From assembly GCF_003097495.1 (NCBI RefSeq), contig NZ_QEOP01000002.1, positions 434,001-498,000 on the forward strand: a stretch of DNA of 64,000 nucleotides, in the 5' to 3' direction. The stretch is from Amnibacterium flavum (GTDB lineage: Bacteria; Actinomycetota; Actinomycetes; Actinomycetales; Microbacteriaceae). The notes under the pieces were generated by a model. That model did no database searches. It worked only from the letters and a program-made list of their open reading frames with translations, and had not been told where the DNA came from. Both the position numbers and the translations under genes were made by a program. This document shows positions 44,938 through 54,370 of this stretch, one piece after another. How positions within the stretch are numbered: the first letter of the stretch is position 1; each line of letters starts with the position of its first letter.

Positions 44938-47900
44938 ATGCGGTCACCCTTCGCGGCAGGACTCGGACCGGGCGGAACCCGCACGCTCTACCTGCTCGGC
45001 CTCATCTCGGCGGTCAAGGCTCTGGGCCTGCTCGGCATCGCCGAGGCGCTCGCCGTCGGCATCTCGTCGCTGTTCGACGGGTCGGACGCCTGGCGCGGAG
45101 CGGTTGCGCTCGGGCTCGGTTCGGCGCTCGTCCGAGCGGGTGCGTCGTGGCTGGCGCAGTGGTTCGCGACGCGAGCCGCCATCGGAGCCAAGGAGACGCT
45201 GCGCGCGGAACTCGCCGAGAGCCTCATCGGTCAGCCCGGGGTCCCCGTGGGGGAGGCGACCGCACTCGCGACCCGCGGTCTCGACGACCTCGATCCGTAC
45301 TACCGCACGGTGCTGCCATCGGCGGTGGGTGCGGCCGTCATCCCGCTCGCGGTGGGCGCTCGGATCCTGCTCGCCGATCCGCTGAGCGCGCTCATCGTCG
45401 CGTTGACCGTTCCGCTCATCCCGGTGTTCATGATCCTCATCGGCCAGTACACGCGCGACCGGGTCGACGAGGCCGCCGGGGCCCTGTCCCGTCTCTCCGA
45501 TCACCTCGTCGAACTGGCCCGCGGGCTTCCGGTGCTCGTCGGTCTCGGCCGCGTCGAGGAGCAGACCGTCGCCCTCGAGCGCATCTCGGACCAGTACCGG
45601 GTCCGCACGCTCGCAACGCTGCGCATCGCGTTCCTGTCGGCGCTCGCGCTCGAACTCATCGCCACCCTGTCGGTGGCCATCGTCGCGGTGACCGTCGGCA
45701 TCCGCCTCATCGGCGGTGACATGACGCTCTACACCGGCCTGCTCGTGCTCATCCTGGCGCCCGAGTGCTACACGCCGTTGCGCGAGGTGGGGGTCGCCTT
45801 CCACGCGTCGCAGGACGGAGTGGCCGCACTCGAGCGGGTGCGGGCGGCCATCGGCCGAGTCCGGCCGTCGATCCCGGCTTCGGGTGACTCGGATGCGGCA
45901 GCGAACGGCGCGCTCGTGGTGACCGACCTGACGGTGCGATACCTCGGGCGCGACGCGGCGGCGGTGCAGGATCTGTCGTTCGCGGTGCTGCCGGGGGAGA
46001 CCGTCGCGCTCACCGGCCGCAGCGGAAGCGGCAAGTCGACCGTCGTCCGGGCCCTCGTCGGACGGCTCGACGAAACCGACGGCGCGAGCGGAACGATCGC
46101 GGGCACCGACCGCGTCGCCTGGGCGCCGCAGCATCCCCGTACCCTCGCGCGGACCGTGCGAGCCGAACTGCGCAGCTACGGCCCCGGAGTTCCCGAGTCG
46201 CGGATCGGGGACCTGCTCGACCGGTTCGGTCTCGGCGCTCTGGCCGACGCGGATCCCGTGGCCCTGAGCCCGGGCGAGCTGCGCCGGGTCGCCGTCATCC
46301 GCGCCCTGCTCCGCGTGGACGAGGGCGCGGACCTGGTCGTGCTCGACGAGCCGACCGCGCACCTGGATGCACAATCCGCGCGACGGGTCGAGACGGCGAT
46401 CGGCGAGCTCCACGGACGCGTCCGTGTCGTGCTCGTCTCGCACGACCCCCGCGTCATCGGTCTCGCCGACCGGGCGATCGACGTCTCCGACGGCGCCGAG
46501 GCGCGGGAGATGAGCTCACCGGCCATGACCGACATGGATCACGAGCTCCTGTCGACGAAGACGGCGCGATCGGAAGATGCGGCGGCCGCTCCGCTGTCCG
46601 TCGCGGCGACCGGCGTCCTGCTCGCCGGGCTCCTGCGCCCGGTCGCCGGACGACTCGTCGCAGCGCTCCTGCTGGGAGCTCTCGCCGCGCTCAGCGCCGC
46701 CGCTCTGACCGCGGTCTCCGGGTGGCTCATCGTCCGGGCCGCGCAGGAGCCGGCGATCATGTACCTGCTGGTCGCCATCGTCGGGGTGCGGTTCTTCGGC
46801 ATCGCACGTTCGGTTCTTCGCTACGCGGAGCGTCTCGTGACCCACGACGCCGTATTCGGATCGATCACGACTCTTCGGACGCGGCTCTGGCGCGCGATCT
46901 CCCGTCGCGGCACCGCCTCGCCGGCGCTCCTGCGCGCCGGGAGCGCGTACGACGTGCTCGTCGTCACCGCCGACGAGGTGCGTGACCTGGCCCCGCGCGT
47001 GATCATCCCGCCCCTCGTCGGAGCCGCGACCGCGGTGGCAGCGCTGATGACCGCCGCTCTGCTCCATGCGCCCGCCCTGGGGCTCTACGCCGCGGCGATC
47101 CTCATCGCCCTCTTCGTCGCTCCGGCAGTCGCCGTGCTGGCCGACCGCCGTGCCAGCTCCGGGCAGGTCGAACTGCGCGGCCGGATCGCCCGCCGGCTGG
47201 CCTCGGCATTGGGAGCCGCCGACGACCTGCGCGCCAACGGCGTCGACGGTCCTGTGCTCGCCGACCTGCGCGACCTCGACCGGCGGGCCGGACTCGATGC
47301 TCGGCGCAGCTCCTGGGCCCTCGGGTTGGGCGGGGCTATCACGGTCGCCGCTCTCACGGGTGCCGCGATCGGGGTGCTCGCCGTCTGCGCGCCCGCGGTC
47401 GCCGGCGGGCAGGTGGGGGTCGAGATCGTCGCCGTGCTCGCCCTCCTGCCGCTCGGGCTCATCGATCCGATGCTGGCGCTCGTCGAAGCGGTCCAGCAGG
47501 CTCCCGCACTGGTCACCGCGCTGCGCCGACTCGCCCCGGTTCTCGAGGATGCCGCCGCCGAGGACGCGCGGGCCGGTGACGCTGTCGGGAATGTCGAGTC
47601 GGTACGGGTCGAGAATCTCTCGGCTCGGTGGAGTCCGACGGGTCCGATCGTGTTCGAGGGGCTCGACGCCTCGGTGCAACGCGGGCAGTGGCTGGCCGTC
47701 ACCGGTCCGTCGGGAAGCGGGAAGACGACGCTGCTCTCCGTTCTACTGCGATACCTCGATCCGGCCGCCGGCCGTTACCTCGTCGACGGACGCGACGCGC
47801 TCGCCCTCGACAGGGCTGCGCTCCGAGGACGCATCGCCTGGTGCCCGCAGGAGGCGCATCTGTTCGCGTCGACGATCCGCGGCAACCTCCTGCTCGCGCG

Positions 47901-48270
47901 CGGACGCGACGACCGGCCCGGCGACGACGAGATGCGCGATGCGCTCGGCCGCGTCGGCCTCACCCACCTCGTCGAGGGCATGACCGACGGGCTGGACACC
48001 ATGGTCGGCGGCGGAGGATCGAGCCTGTCGGGCGGCGAACGGCAGCGGCTCGCGGTGGCTCGTACGCTCCTCAGTCGTGCCGACGTGGTGCTGCTCGACG
48101 AGCCGACCGCGCACCTCGATGCCGAGACGGCCGACGCCATGATGGCCGACCTGCGCTCCGCCCTCGAAGATCGAGCCGTCGTGCTGGTGAGCCACCGAGC
48201 CGACGACCTCCGCCCGGACGATCGACGGGTGCGCATCGGCCAGCAGGCCGCGATCCTCGCGGTCGGGTAG
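44938..48270 (+). CDS. cydDC: Fused CydDC thiol-reductant/haem ABC exporter
   Basis: 1110 residues that contain two complete ABC half-transporters in one chain. CydD part: membrane domain about 15-315, Walker A GRSGSGKST at about 360-368, signature LSPGELRRV, Walker B LVVLDEPTAHLD. CydC part: membrane domain about 560-845, Walker A GPSGSGKTT at about 923-931, signature LSGGERQRL, Walker B VVLLDEPTAHLD. CydDC exports cysteine/glutathione-type thiols and is required for assembly of cytochrome bd. Fusion is known in actinobacteria. It starts seven bases after cydB. Confidence 0.95.
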   Translation: MRSPFAAGLGPGGTRTLYLLGLISAVKALGLLGIAEALAVGISSLFDGSDAWRGAVALGLGSALVRAGASWLAQWFATRAAIGAKETLRAELAESLIGQPGVPVGEATALATRGLDDLDPYYRTVLPSAVGAAVIPLAVGARILLADPLSALIVALTVPLIPVFMILIGQYTRDRVDEAAGALSRLSDHLVELARGLPVLVGLGRVEEQTVALERISDQYRVRTLATLRIAFLSALALELIATLSVAIVAVTVGIRLIGGDMTLYTGLLVLILAPECYTPLREVGVAFHASQDGVAALERVRAAIGRVRPSIPASGDSDAAANGALVVTDLTVRYLGRDAAAVQDLSFAVLPGETVALTGRSGSGKSTVVRALVGRLDETDGASGTIAGTDRVAWAPQHPRTLARTVRAELRSYGPGVPESRIGDLLDRFGLGALADADPVALSPGELRRVAVIRALLRVDEGADLVVLDEPTAHLDAQSARRVETAIGELHGRVRVVLVSHDPRVIGLADRAIDVSDGAEAREMSSPAMTDMDHELLSTKTARSEDAAAAPLSVAATGVLLAGLLRPVAGRLVAALLLGALAALSAAALTAVSGWLIVRAAQEPAIMYLLVAIVGVRFFGIARSVLRYAERLVTHDAVFGSITTLRTRLWRAISRRGTASPALLRAGSAYDVLVVTADEVRDLAPRVIIPPLVGAATAVAALMTAALLHAPALGLYAAAILIALFVAPAVAVLADRRASSGQVELRGRIARRLASALGAADDLRANGVDGPVLADLRDLDRRAGLDARRSSWALGLGGAITVAALTGAAIGVLAVCAPAVAGGQVGVEIVAVLALLPLGLIDPMLALVEAVQQAPALVTALRRLAPVLEDAAAEDARAGDAVGNVESVRVENLSARWSPTGPIVFEGLDASVQRGQWLAVTGPSGSGKTTLLSVLLRYLDPAAGRYLVDGRDALALDRAALRGRIAWCPQEAHLFASTIRGNLLLARGRDDRPGDDEMRDALGRVGLTHLVEGMTDGLDTMVGGGGSSLSGGERQRLAVARTLLSRADVVLLDEPTAHLDAETADAMMADLRSALEDRAVVLVSHRADDLRPDDRRVRIGQQAAILAVG

Positions 48271-48287
48271 GTCCTCGTTCCGGCAGC

Positions 48288-48458
48288 CCTTCGCTTCGCT
48301 GCGCTCAGCGGGCGGGCGGACGGGGTGTCGCGCGTGCGTGGAGGGCGGGTCCCTTCGCTTCGCTGCGCTCAGCGGGCGGGCGGGGCTCAGTGGGCGGGCG
48401 GGGTGTCGCGTGTGTGCGGAGGGCGGGTCCCTCGCTTCGCTGCGCTCAGCGGGCGGGG
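48288..48458. repeat. REP-like repeats, three direct copies in a 65-75 bp tandem
   Basis: CTTCGCTTCGCTGCGCTCAG followed by CGGGCGGG occurs near 48288, 48352 and 48430, each embedded in a similar GC-rich unit (GGGGTGTCGCG-GTG-GGAGGGCGGGTCCC). These are inverted relative to the copies after ndk. They separate the convergent cydDC and 2H-phosphoesterase genes. Confidence 0.8.
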
Positions 48459-48482
48459 GCGGGCGGTGCGGGATGTGCGACC

Positions 48483-48977
48483 TCAGTTCAGGAGGGTGAC
48501 CGTTCGTGTGGTCGGGTCCCAGAGGCGCACCGCTGTCGCCGTGGCGACGATCGGGGAGAGGTCCAGAACGGTGAGCGCCGCCTGCAGAGATTCCAGCGGC
48601 AGGTTCCGCGACAGGGTCACATGCGGGGTCCAGCCGTCGGGTCGCGTGTTCACGTCAGTCTCGAGATCGACCGGCAGACCCTCGTGCAGCGACGCGTGCC
48701 AGTCGAGCAACGCGCGCGTGACGACGACCATCCGGGCGAGAACCACTCCGCGCCTGCGCCGGAACAGCACGGGAGCCCCCAGTGCGAGCGGTCCGGCGGG
48801 GATCCTCACCGACAGCGCCGGCGGCACCCCGGTCGAGTACGCGGCGGTGACGTGCGGCGCGTTCGACTCTCCGGCGTGAGTGTGCTGGCTGGGCAGCCCG
48901 GCAACGGCGAGGAGTCGCCACTCCTCGCGGACGGCAGCATCGCTCGTCGCGTCGAGGAGGATCTCGATGCTCGCCAT
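48483..48977 (-). CDS. 2H phosphoesterase / 2'-5' RNA ligase family protein
   Basis: 164 residues with the two HxT motifs of the fold: H42-V-T (PHVTAAYS) and H119-V-T (PHVTLSRN). The family includes 2'-5' RNA ligases and cyclic phosphodiesterases acting on RNA ends or ADP-ribose 1'',2''-cyclic phosphate. It lies three bases after the acyl-CoA dehydrogenase-like gene and so ends a four-gene operon. The relation to the neighbouring oxidoreductases is not clear. Confidence 0.82.
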   Translation of the reverse strand: MASIEILLDATSDAAVREEWRLLAVAGLPSQHTHAGESNAPHVTAAYSTGVPPALSVRIPAGPLALGAPVLFRRRRGVVLARMVVVTRALLDWHASLHEGLPVDLETDVNTRPDGWTPHVTLSRNLPLESLQAALTVLDLSPIVATATAVRLWDPTTRTVTLLN

Positions 48978-48980
48978 CGG

Positions 48981-50132
48981 TCAGGCGATCGGGCCGAGCC
49001 AGGCGTTCGCGACCGTGTTGTGGGCCGACTCGTCGTCGGAGGGATGGAACATTCCGGCGAGCACATCGCGGTAGAGGCGCCCCAGCTCGCTCGACGCCGT
49101 GTAGCTCGATCCGCCGGACACCCGGATGGCGGCGTCGACCACGACCCTCGCCGTCTCGGTTGCCCGCACCTTGACCCCGACGAGTCTCGGGAACCACTGG
49201 CCGCCGTGGTCGACGAGCTCATCGATATCACGTGCGATCGAGTCGATCTGCGGGGCCAGCGCATCCTGGGCGATCGCCGCGTCGGCGATGCGCCAGCGGA
49301 TGTCGGGATCGCTCGAATAGGGCTTGCCGTCGTTCTTCATCGAGGTGCGGCGGTGCGCGGCCTCGACGCCGAGCTCGAGGGCCCGCGCGCCGATGCCCGT
49401 GTAGACAGCGGCGAGCAGCAGCTCGAAGTTGGCGAAGATGCCGAACACCAGGGGGTCGGGATTGGGCCCGGGAGGCAGACGACGGAACACCCGCTCCGCT
49501 GGGGCATGCGCACCCTCGAGGACCGTCGTGTTGCTCTGCGTCGCCCGCATGCCGACGGTGTCCCAGTCATCCAGGATGCGGAACCCGGGCTCGTCGCGCC
49601 GGATGAACGCGTGGATGAGCTTCGGCGCGTCCTCGGACACGGTGTCCAGGCCGAAGACCGACAGGCGGGTCCAGGCGGGGGAGAGCGAGGTGAAGACCTT
49701 CGTGCCCGTGAAGCGGTACCCGCCGTCCTGGTCTGGCTCGGCGGTCGTGCGCGACCCGAACAGGACGAGATCGTTGCCGGCCTCGCTGATCGCGAAGCCG
49801 AACACCTCACCGGCGCCGGCCTCCTCGAGAACGAAGTCCAGGAAGTCGAGGCCGCGGTCGTGCATCGCCTTCGCGACGCCGGTCCACACGAGGTGCATGT
49901 TGATGCCGAGCGCCGTCGCGGGAGCCGCGGCGGCCAGACGCTGCTGCTCCCGGGCGACCTCGCGCAGGCTCAGGCCGAGGCCCCCGAACTCGGTGGGCAC
50001 GAGGGCGCGAAGGTACCCGGCGGCCTGCAGCTCCTCGAGGTCCTCGGCGAAGAACGCGTTGTCGCGGTCGTAACCCGGCGCCCGTGAGTGGATCCGCTCG
50101 AGCAGCTCGTCGCTCAGCACCTGGCGGCTCAT
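48981..50132 (-). CDS. Acyl-CoA dehydrogenase-like flavoprotein
   Basis: 383 residues across the three acyl-CoA dehydrogenase domains: N-terminal helices (ALVPTEFGGLGLSLREVA), the middle beta domain (FGFAISEAGNDLVLFG, TGTKVFTSLSPAWTRLSVFG) and the C-terminal helices (SGGSSYTASSELGRLYRDVLAGMFHPS). The C-terminal pattern with His near FHPSDDES resembles the flavin-dependent monooxygenase branch (DszC-like) as well as dehydrogenases, so hydroxylation is possible. It overlaps the upstream FAD oxidase gene by four bases. Confidence 0.82.
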   Translation of the reverse strand: MSRQVLSDELLERIHSRAPGYDRDNAFFAEDLEELQAAGYLRALVPTEFGGLGLSLREVAREQQRLAAAAPATALGINMHLVWTGVAKAMHDRGLDFLDFVLEEAGAGEVFGFAISEAGNDLVLFGSRTTAEPDQDGGYRFTGTKVFTSLSPAWTRLSVFGLDTVSEDAPKLIHAFIRRDEPGFRILDDWDTVGMRATQSNTTVLEGAHAPAERVFRRLPPGPNPDPLVFGIFANFELLLAAVYTGIGARALELGVEAAHRRTSMKNDGKPYSSDPDIRWRIADAAIAQDALAPQIDSIARDIDELVDHGGQWFPRLVGVKVRATETARVVVDAAIRVSGGSSYTASSELGRLYRDVLAGMFHPSDDESAHNTVANAWLGPIA

Positions 50133-51415
50133 GCGGGACGGCCTCCCAACAGCACGCGCTCGACGTAGGCATCGACGAAGACCCCTTCGGGGTCGTACTT
50201 CTCACGCAGCCGGAGGAAGTCGTCGAAACGCGGGTAGAGGTCGCGGATGTCCGTCGCCTCGAGGGTGAAGACCTTGCCCCAGTGCGGACGCGCGCGGAAC
50301 GGCGCCAGCGCCTGCTCGATGAGGGCGACGACGGCACGGACCTCGGGCTCGCGCCGCTGCCAGGTGAAATGGAAGGCGACCGTCTCGGTCTCGTTCATGC
50401 CGCTGAGCCACAGGTCGTCGGCGGCGATCGCGCGGATCTCGCAGACGAGGAGGAGCGGTGCGATCCGTTCGGCCAGCCCCCGGATCGCCTTGAGCGCGTC
50501 GGTGGCGCGAGCAACGGGTACGAAGAACTCGGACTGCAGCTCCTCGCCGGCGCTGGGGGTGAACTCCAGCTTGAAGTGGGGGAGCCGGTCGAGCCAGGCA
50601 CCGGGGACGCCGAGCTGGGCGGTCGCGCTCGTCGCATCGACGCCGGCGATGGGATGCATCGCGACGGATGCCGGAGTGCCCCCGAATGTCTCGGATGGGG
50701 CGCCGTCGCCGCGGCTCTTGACCCACATCTGATCGACCGTGTCTCCGGTCCATCGCGTGAAGAGGCTGGTGCTGTAACCCTGGGCGAGGATGTCGGCGAG
50801 GTGCTCCTCGACCGTGGAGAACGGCAGGTCGAGGAACACGCGCTGATTGACGGTGAAGCTCGGCTGGATGTCGAGGGCGATGCGGGCGACGACGCCCAGC
50901 GCGCCGAGCGAGACGACCGCTCCGGCGAAATCGGGGTCGCCCCGATGCAGGGTCCGGACCTCGCCCGAGGCGGTGACGATCTCGAGGCCCGCGACCGCGG
51001 TCGCGAGGCTGCCGTTGCGGGAGCCCGAGCCGTGCGTGCCGGTCGCGACGGAGCCGGCGAGAGAGATGTGGGGCAGGGAGGCCAGATTGTGGAGCGCGAG
51101 GCCGCGGGCCTCGAGCGTGCGGGCCAGATCGCCGTAGCGCATTCCACCCGACGCCCAGACGACCCCGCGGGCCTCGTCGACGGTCACGTCCGTTGGCATC
51201 GCCTCGAGGCTGACGAGAGAGCCGGGGGAGTCGGCGATGTCGTTGAACGAATGCCGGGTGCCGAGAGGACGAAGCCGCGAGGCGCCCGCGACGACATCGA
51301 CGAGTTCGTCGAGCGAGCCGGGGCGGTGGACGGTCGTCGCCTGGAAACGGTAGTTGCCCGCCCAGTTCGTGCCCACCGGGCTCGTGCCGGTGGAAGGGGT
51401 CGTGTGCGTTGTCAC
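50129..51415 (-). CDS. FAD-linked oxidase, alditol/xylitol oxidase-like (VAO family)
   Basis: 428 residues. GTRHSFNDIADSPG has H55, the usual site of covalent 8-alpha FAD attachment in AldO; GSVATGTHGSG is the second FAD-binding loop; the C-terminus (HWGKVF, YPRFDDFLRLREKYDPEGVF) matches the alditol oxidase / gulonolactone oxidase group. It oxidises a primary alcohol of a sugar alcohol with oxygen, giving H2O2. It overlaps UbiA upstream and the acyl-CoA dehydrogenase-like gene downstream, each by four bases. Confidence 0.88.
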   Translation of the reverse strand: MTTHTTPSTGTSPVGTNWAGNYRFQATTVHRPGSLDELVDVVAGASRLRPLGTRHSFNDIADSPGSLVSLEAMPTDVTVDEARGVVWASGGMRYGDLARTLEARGLALHNLASLPHISLAGSVATGTHGSGSRNGSLATAVAGLEIVTASGEVRTLHRGDPDFAGAVVSLGALGVVARIALDIQPSFTVNQRVFLDLPFSTVEEHLADILAQGYSTSLFTRWTGDTVDQMWVKSRGDGAPSETFGGTPASVAMHPIAGVDATSATAQLGVPGAWLDRLPHFKLEFTPSAGEELQSEFFVPVARATDALKAIRGLAERIAPLLLVCEIRAIAADDLWLSGMNETETVAFHFTWQRREPEVRAVVALIEQALAPFRARPHWGKVFTLEATDIRDLYPRFDDFLRLREKYDPEGVFVDAYVERVLLGGRPA

Positions 51416-52248
51416 CGCATAACGTTAAACCCCACGAGGTCGGCCCCGGCGACAACCAGTGAGACGACTGTGAGCAGCGCGCTGACGAGGATCAGCAGGA
51501 ACAGCGAGCGGCTGAGTCGGCGCCGCAGCACCAGGCTCATCCCGTACGCCGCGACCACCACGATGATCGCGAAGCACACGATGCCCGCAACGCTCTGGGC
51601 GTTCCACGCGATCACGAGCGATGAGGCCACCAGCGCCAGGAAGGCGAGGACGCCCGAGGGTCGCGCGCCCAACCGGTGCGGGAACCCGCGCACCCCGGTC
51701 CGGGCGTCGTCGTCGAGATCGGGGAGCACGTTGGCGAGGTGCGCCGACAGACCGAGACCCGCGCCCGCCGCGGTCGCCCACCAGGCGGGCCAGGCGGGCG
51801 GATCGAGGCTCAACGTGACGATCGCGGGGAGCAGGCCGAAGCTGACCATGTACGGAACGAACGACAGCGCAGTGCGTTTGAGGCCGAGGTTGTACCCCCA
51901 GGCGGACAGCACGAACACCGTGTGCGCGAGTCCGGCGGCGGGGCTCACGAGGAAGCCGCCTGCGATGGAGAGGACGAGGGCGACGATCGCCGCGATCCCG
52001 ACGGTCCGGCGCGAGACCTGACCCAGCGCGACCGGCTTGTCCCGCCGTCCCGCGATCCGGTCGCGTTCGGCGTCGATCCAGTCGTTGGACCAGCCGACCG
52101 ACAGCTGGTCGAGCGCCATGGTCGCGGTCACGAGGATCACGAGGCCGGGGGAGAGCCCGACGGCGACGGCCAGGGCGAGGACGACGAGGGTGACTGCCGC
52201 CCCGGGCGCCGGATGAGATGCGCGGAGCAGAGCGGACACGCGCGTCAT
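51412..52248 (-). CDS. UbiA family prenyltransferase
   Basis: 278 residues with about eight transmembrane helices. First Asp motif NDWIDAERD (55-63), second NVLPDLDDD (173-181); both bind Mg-prenyl diphosphate. The distance and SxxxxDWIDAERDR form suggest a homologue of the actinobacterial UbiA-like group (chlorophyll/menaquinone or decaprenyl type); the acceptor is unknown. It starts the four-gene overlapping operon UbiA-AldO-ACAD-2H. The ATG at 52248 is chosen because upstream in-frame sequence is not family-like. Confidence 0.85.
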   Translation of the reverse strand: MTRVSALLRASHPAPGAAVTLVVLALAVAVGLSPGLVILVTATMALDQLSVGWSNDWIDAERDRIAGRRDKPVALGQVSRRTVGIAAIVALVLSIAGGFLVSPAAGLAHTVFVLSAWGYNLGLKRTALSFVPYMVSFGLLPAIVTLSLDPPAWPAWWATAAGAGLGLSAHLANVLPDLDDDARTGVRGFPHRLGARPSGVLAFLALVASSLVIAWNAQSVAGIVCFAIIVVVAAYGMSLVLRRRLSRSLFLLILVSALLTVVSLVVAGADLVGFNVMR

Positions 52249-52299
52249 GCTAGCCGTGCCGATCGTGCCGAGGCCGTGGCCGCGGGTGCACCATGAGGG

Positions 52300-52647
52300 A
52301 TGACGAAGAACTGGACGCCCCTCGCGGTGATCTACCTCGTGCTCGCGCTGATCGGATTCGCCGGCACCTGGTACTACAACATCCGCACCGTTCTCGACGG
52401 GCGGGACTTCCTCGGCGAGATCCTCTCCGCCGGGCCCGCGGTCGGTTCGTTCTCGGTCGATCTGCTCGTCGTCGCCATCGCCGCCGGTGCCTTCATGGTC
52501 ATCGAGGGGCGACGCATCGGCATGAGGCTGCCGTGGGTCTACCTCATCCTGGCGGCGGTCGTCGCGCTCGCCTTCGCGCTGCCGCTGTTTCTCAGCCAGC
52601 GCGAACGGCGGCTCGACCGCTCCGCCCTTCGGTCTTCGTACACCTGA
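52300..52647 (+). CDS. DUF2834 membrane protein
   Basis: 115 residues with three transmembrane helices (about 7-27, 50-70, 80-100). PLAVIYLVLALIGFAGTWYYN and FSVDLLVVAIAAGAFMVIEGRRIGMRLPWVY are the DUF2834 pattern. Function unknown. Another frame from 52293 overlaps it but lacks family similarity. It is divergent from UbiA. Confidence 0.78.
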   Translation: MTKNWTPLAVIYLVLALIGFAGTWYYNIRTVLDGRDFLGEILSAGPAVGSFSVDLLVVAIAAGAFMVIEGRRIGMRLPWVYLILAAVVALAFALPLFLSQRERRLDRSALRSSYT

Positions 52648-52716
52648 GCGCAACATACCGACAACCCGACCGTTACACCCCGGAAACACCGGCTCCAACC
52701 CCCGGATATATTATAA

Positions 52717-52734
52717 ACCTATCGCTCGATAGGT
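52717..52734. promoter_or_regulatory. Palindrome upstream of the oligopeptide ABC operon
   Basis: ACCTATCG (52717-52724) and CGATAGGT (52727-52734) make a perfect 18-bp palindrome. It adjoins an unusually AT-rich run, GGATATATTATAAA (52704-52717), that may hold the -10. The nearest downstream gene begins at 52799. No regulator gene is adjacent, so the binding protein is encoded elsewhere. Confidence 0.6.
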
Positions 52735-52798
52735 ATTCCGTCAGCGGTCTCCGCCCCCGAGGCACCCCTCCAGCGCACCGTTGATCAAGGAGCCCCCC

Positions 52799-54367
52799 AT
52801 GCATCGAAAGACCCTTGCCGCGCTCGCGGCGATCACCGTCGTCGGCCTGGCCCTGGCCGGATGCTCGGCGGGAGGCGGCGGTCCCGCCGAGCCGTCGGAC
52901 CCGTCGGTCCTGCGCATCGCGCTGTCCGATGACATGACGACGTTCGACCCGAGCACCGTCTACCAGTACGAGGGCAACCAAGTCCTCACCTCTGTCTACG
53001 AGGGGCTCCTCGAGTACGCCGGGGACTCCTCGGACGAGATCGTCCCCCTGCTCGCCGAGGCGTACACGGTGTCGGATGACGGCCTCGTCTACACGTTCGA
53101 CCTGCGCGACGACGTGGTCTTCTCGGACGGGACCCCGATGACGGCGGCAGGCGTGCAGCAGAGCTTCGAGCGGCTCGCCGACCCGGCCGTGGAGTCGCAG
53201 ATGGGCTACATCCTCGCCGACGTCGCGTCCTACGACTCGTCGGATGACGGCACGCTCGTCATCACCCTGAACAACGCCAACAGCTCGTTCCTCTCGCTGC
53301 TCGCGAGCCCCTTCGGTCCCAAGGTCATCAACCCGACCGTGCTCGATGAGAACAGCGACGACTCCGCCCTGGCGTTCCTGCAGGACAACACCGCGGGCAC
53401 CGGTCCCTACGCGATCACGAAGGTCAGCAAGGGCCAGGAGTACCTGCTCGAGCGCAACGACGACTACTGGGGCGACGAGCCCTACTTCGCCAGCGTGAGC
53501 GTCCGGATCATCCCCGATGCGGCCACCCAGGTGCTGCAGTTCGAGCAGGGCGATCTCGACATCATCTCGGGGCAGCCCGCCACCACGGTGCAGGGCCTCG
53601 AGGCGTCCGGTGACTACCAGGTCGTCTCCCTGCCCACCCTGCAGAAGGCGCAGCTGCACCTCAAGACGACCGGCCCGCTCGCCGACCCCGAGCTGCGCGA
53701 CGCGCTGCGGTCGGCGATCGATCGCGACACGCTCGTGACCCAGGTCTGGGGCGACTACGCGTCGACCTCGACCCAGATGTACCCGCTCGAGGTCGTGCCG
53801 GACGGAGAGGCAGCCGACGAATGGGAGACGGATCCGGCCCCTCTCGAGGCCCTCGCCGACGGCACGACGCTCACCCTCGGCTACCTGGCGAGCGGAACCC
53901 AGGAGAAGCAGGTCGCCGAGACCTTGCAGACCCAATGGCAGACGGCGGGAGTGTCCGTCGAGCTCGTTCCGGCGCAGTCGAACGACATCTACTCCTACAG
54001 CTCCGACATCGACGCGGCACCCGACATGTTCTTCGAATCGTCTTTCCCCGACTCGGCCCACCCCGACGCGTGGTCGCGGCTGTTCTGGTACAGCGACACC
54101 GCGAACGGCAGCGGCGTGCTGAACTACCTGCTCGGGGGGACGCCCGAGGGCGACGCCCTCATCGACCAGGGCATCTCCTCGCTCGACGAGACCGCCTCGG
54201 ACGCGGCCTACGTCGAAGCAGGCGACCTGATCCACGATCAGGCGAGCTACGTCACGATCGCCGACCTCCAGGACACCTTCGTGGCCAGCAGCCGGCTGTC
54301 CGGTTTCGAGCACTGGCTGCCCTGCCCGCGCACGCTCGTGCTGAAGTCGCTCGAAGCAAACGGCTGA
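52799..54367 (+). CDS. Oligopeptide/dipeptide ABC transporter substrate-binding lipoprotein
   Basis: 522 residues of SBP family 5. The lipobox is LAGC with C22, preceded by a KR-type lipoprotein signal. VLRIALSDDMTTFDPSTVYQYEGNQVLTSVYEGL is the family start. CAAGGAG seven bases upstream supports the ATG. It captures peptides or peptide-like compounds outside the membrane and delivers them to the permeases encoded directly downstream. First gene of SBP-permease-permease-ATPase-MBL. Confidence 0.93.
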   Translation: MHRKTLAALAAITVVGLALAGCSAGGGGPAEPSDPSVLRIALSDDMTTFDPSTVYQYEGNQVLTSVYEGLLEYAGDSSDEIVPLLAEAYTVSDDGLVYTFDLRDDVVFSDGTPMTAAGVQQSFERLADPAVESQMGYILADVASYDSSDDGTLVITLNNANSSFLSLLASPFGPKVINPTVLDENSDDSALAFLQDNTAGTGPYAITKVSKGQEYLLERNDDYWGDEPYFASVSVRIIPDAATQVLQFEQGDLDIISGQPATTVQGLEASGDYQVVSLPTLQKAQLHLKTTGPLADPELRDALRSAIDRDTLVTQVWGDYASTSTQMYPLEVVPDGEAADEWETDPAPLEALADGTTLTLGYLASGTQEKQVAETLQTQWQTAGVSVELVPAQSNDIYSYSSDIDAAPDMFFESSFPDSAHPDAWSRLFWYSDTANGSGVLNYLLGGTPEGDALIDQGISSLDETASDAAYVEAGDLIHDQASYVTIADLQDTFVASSRLSGFEHWLPCPRTLVLKSLEANG

Positions 54368-54370
54368 TCG

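Noticed and set aside
52293-52784. 163-codon frame overlapping the DUF2834 gene
   Set aside because: It is Arg/Pro-rich in the shifted frame and crosses the palindrome and leader of the ABC operon; DUF2834 in the neighbouring frame is family-supported.
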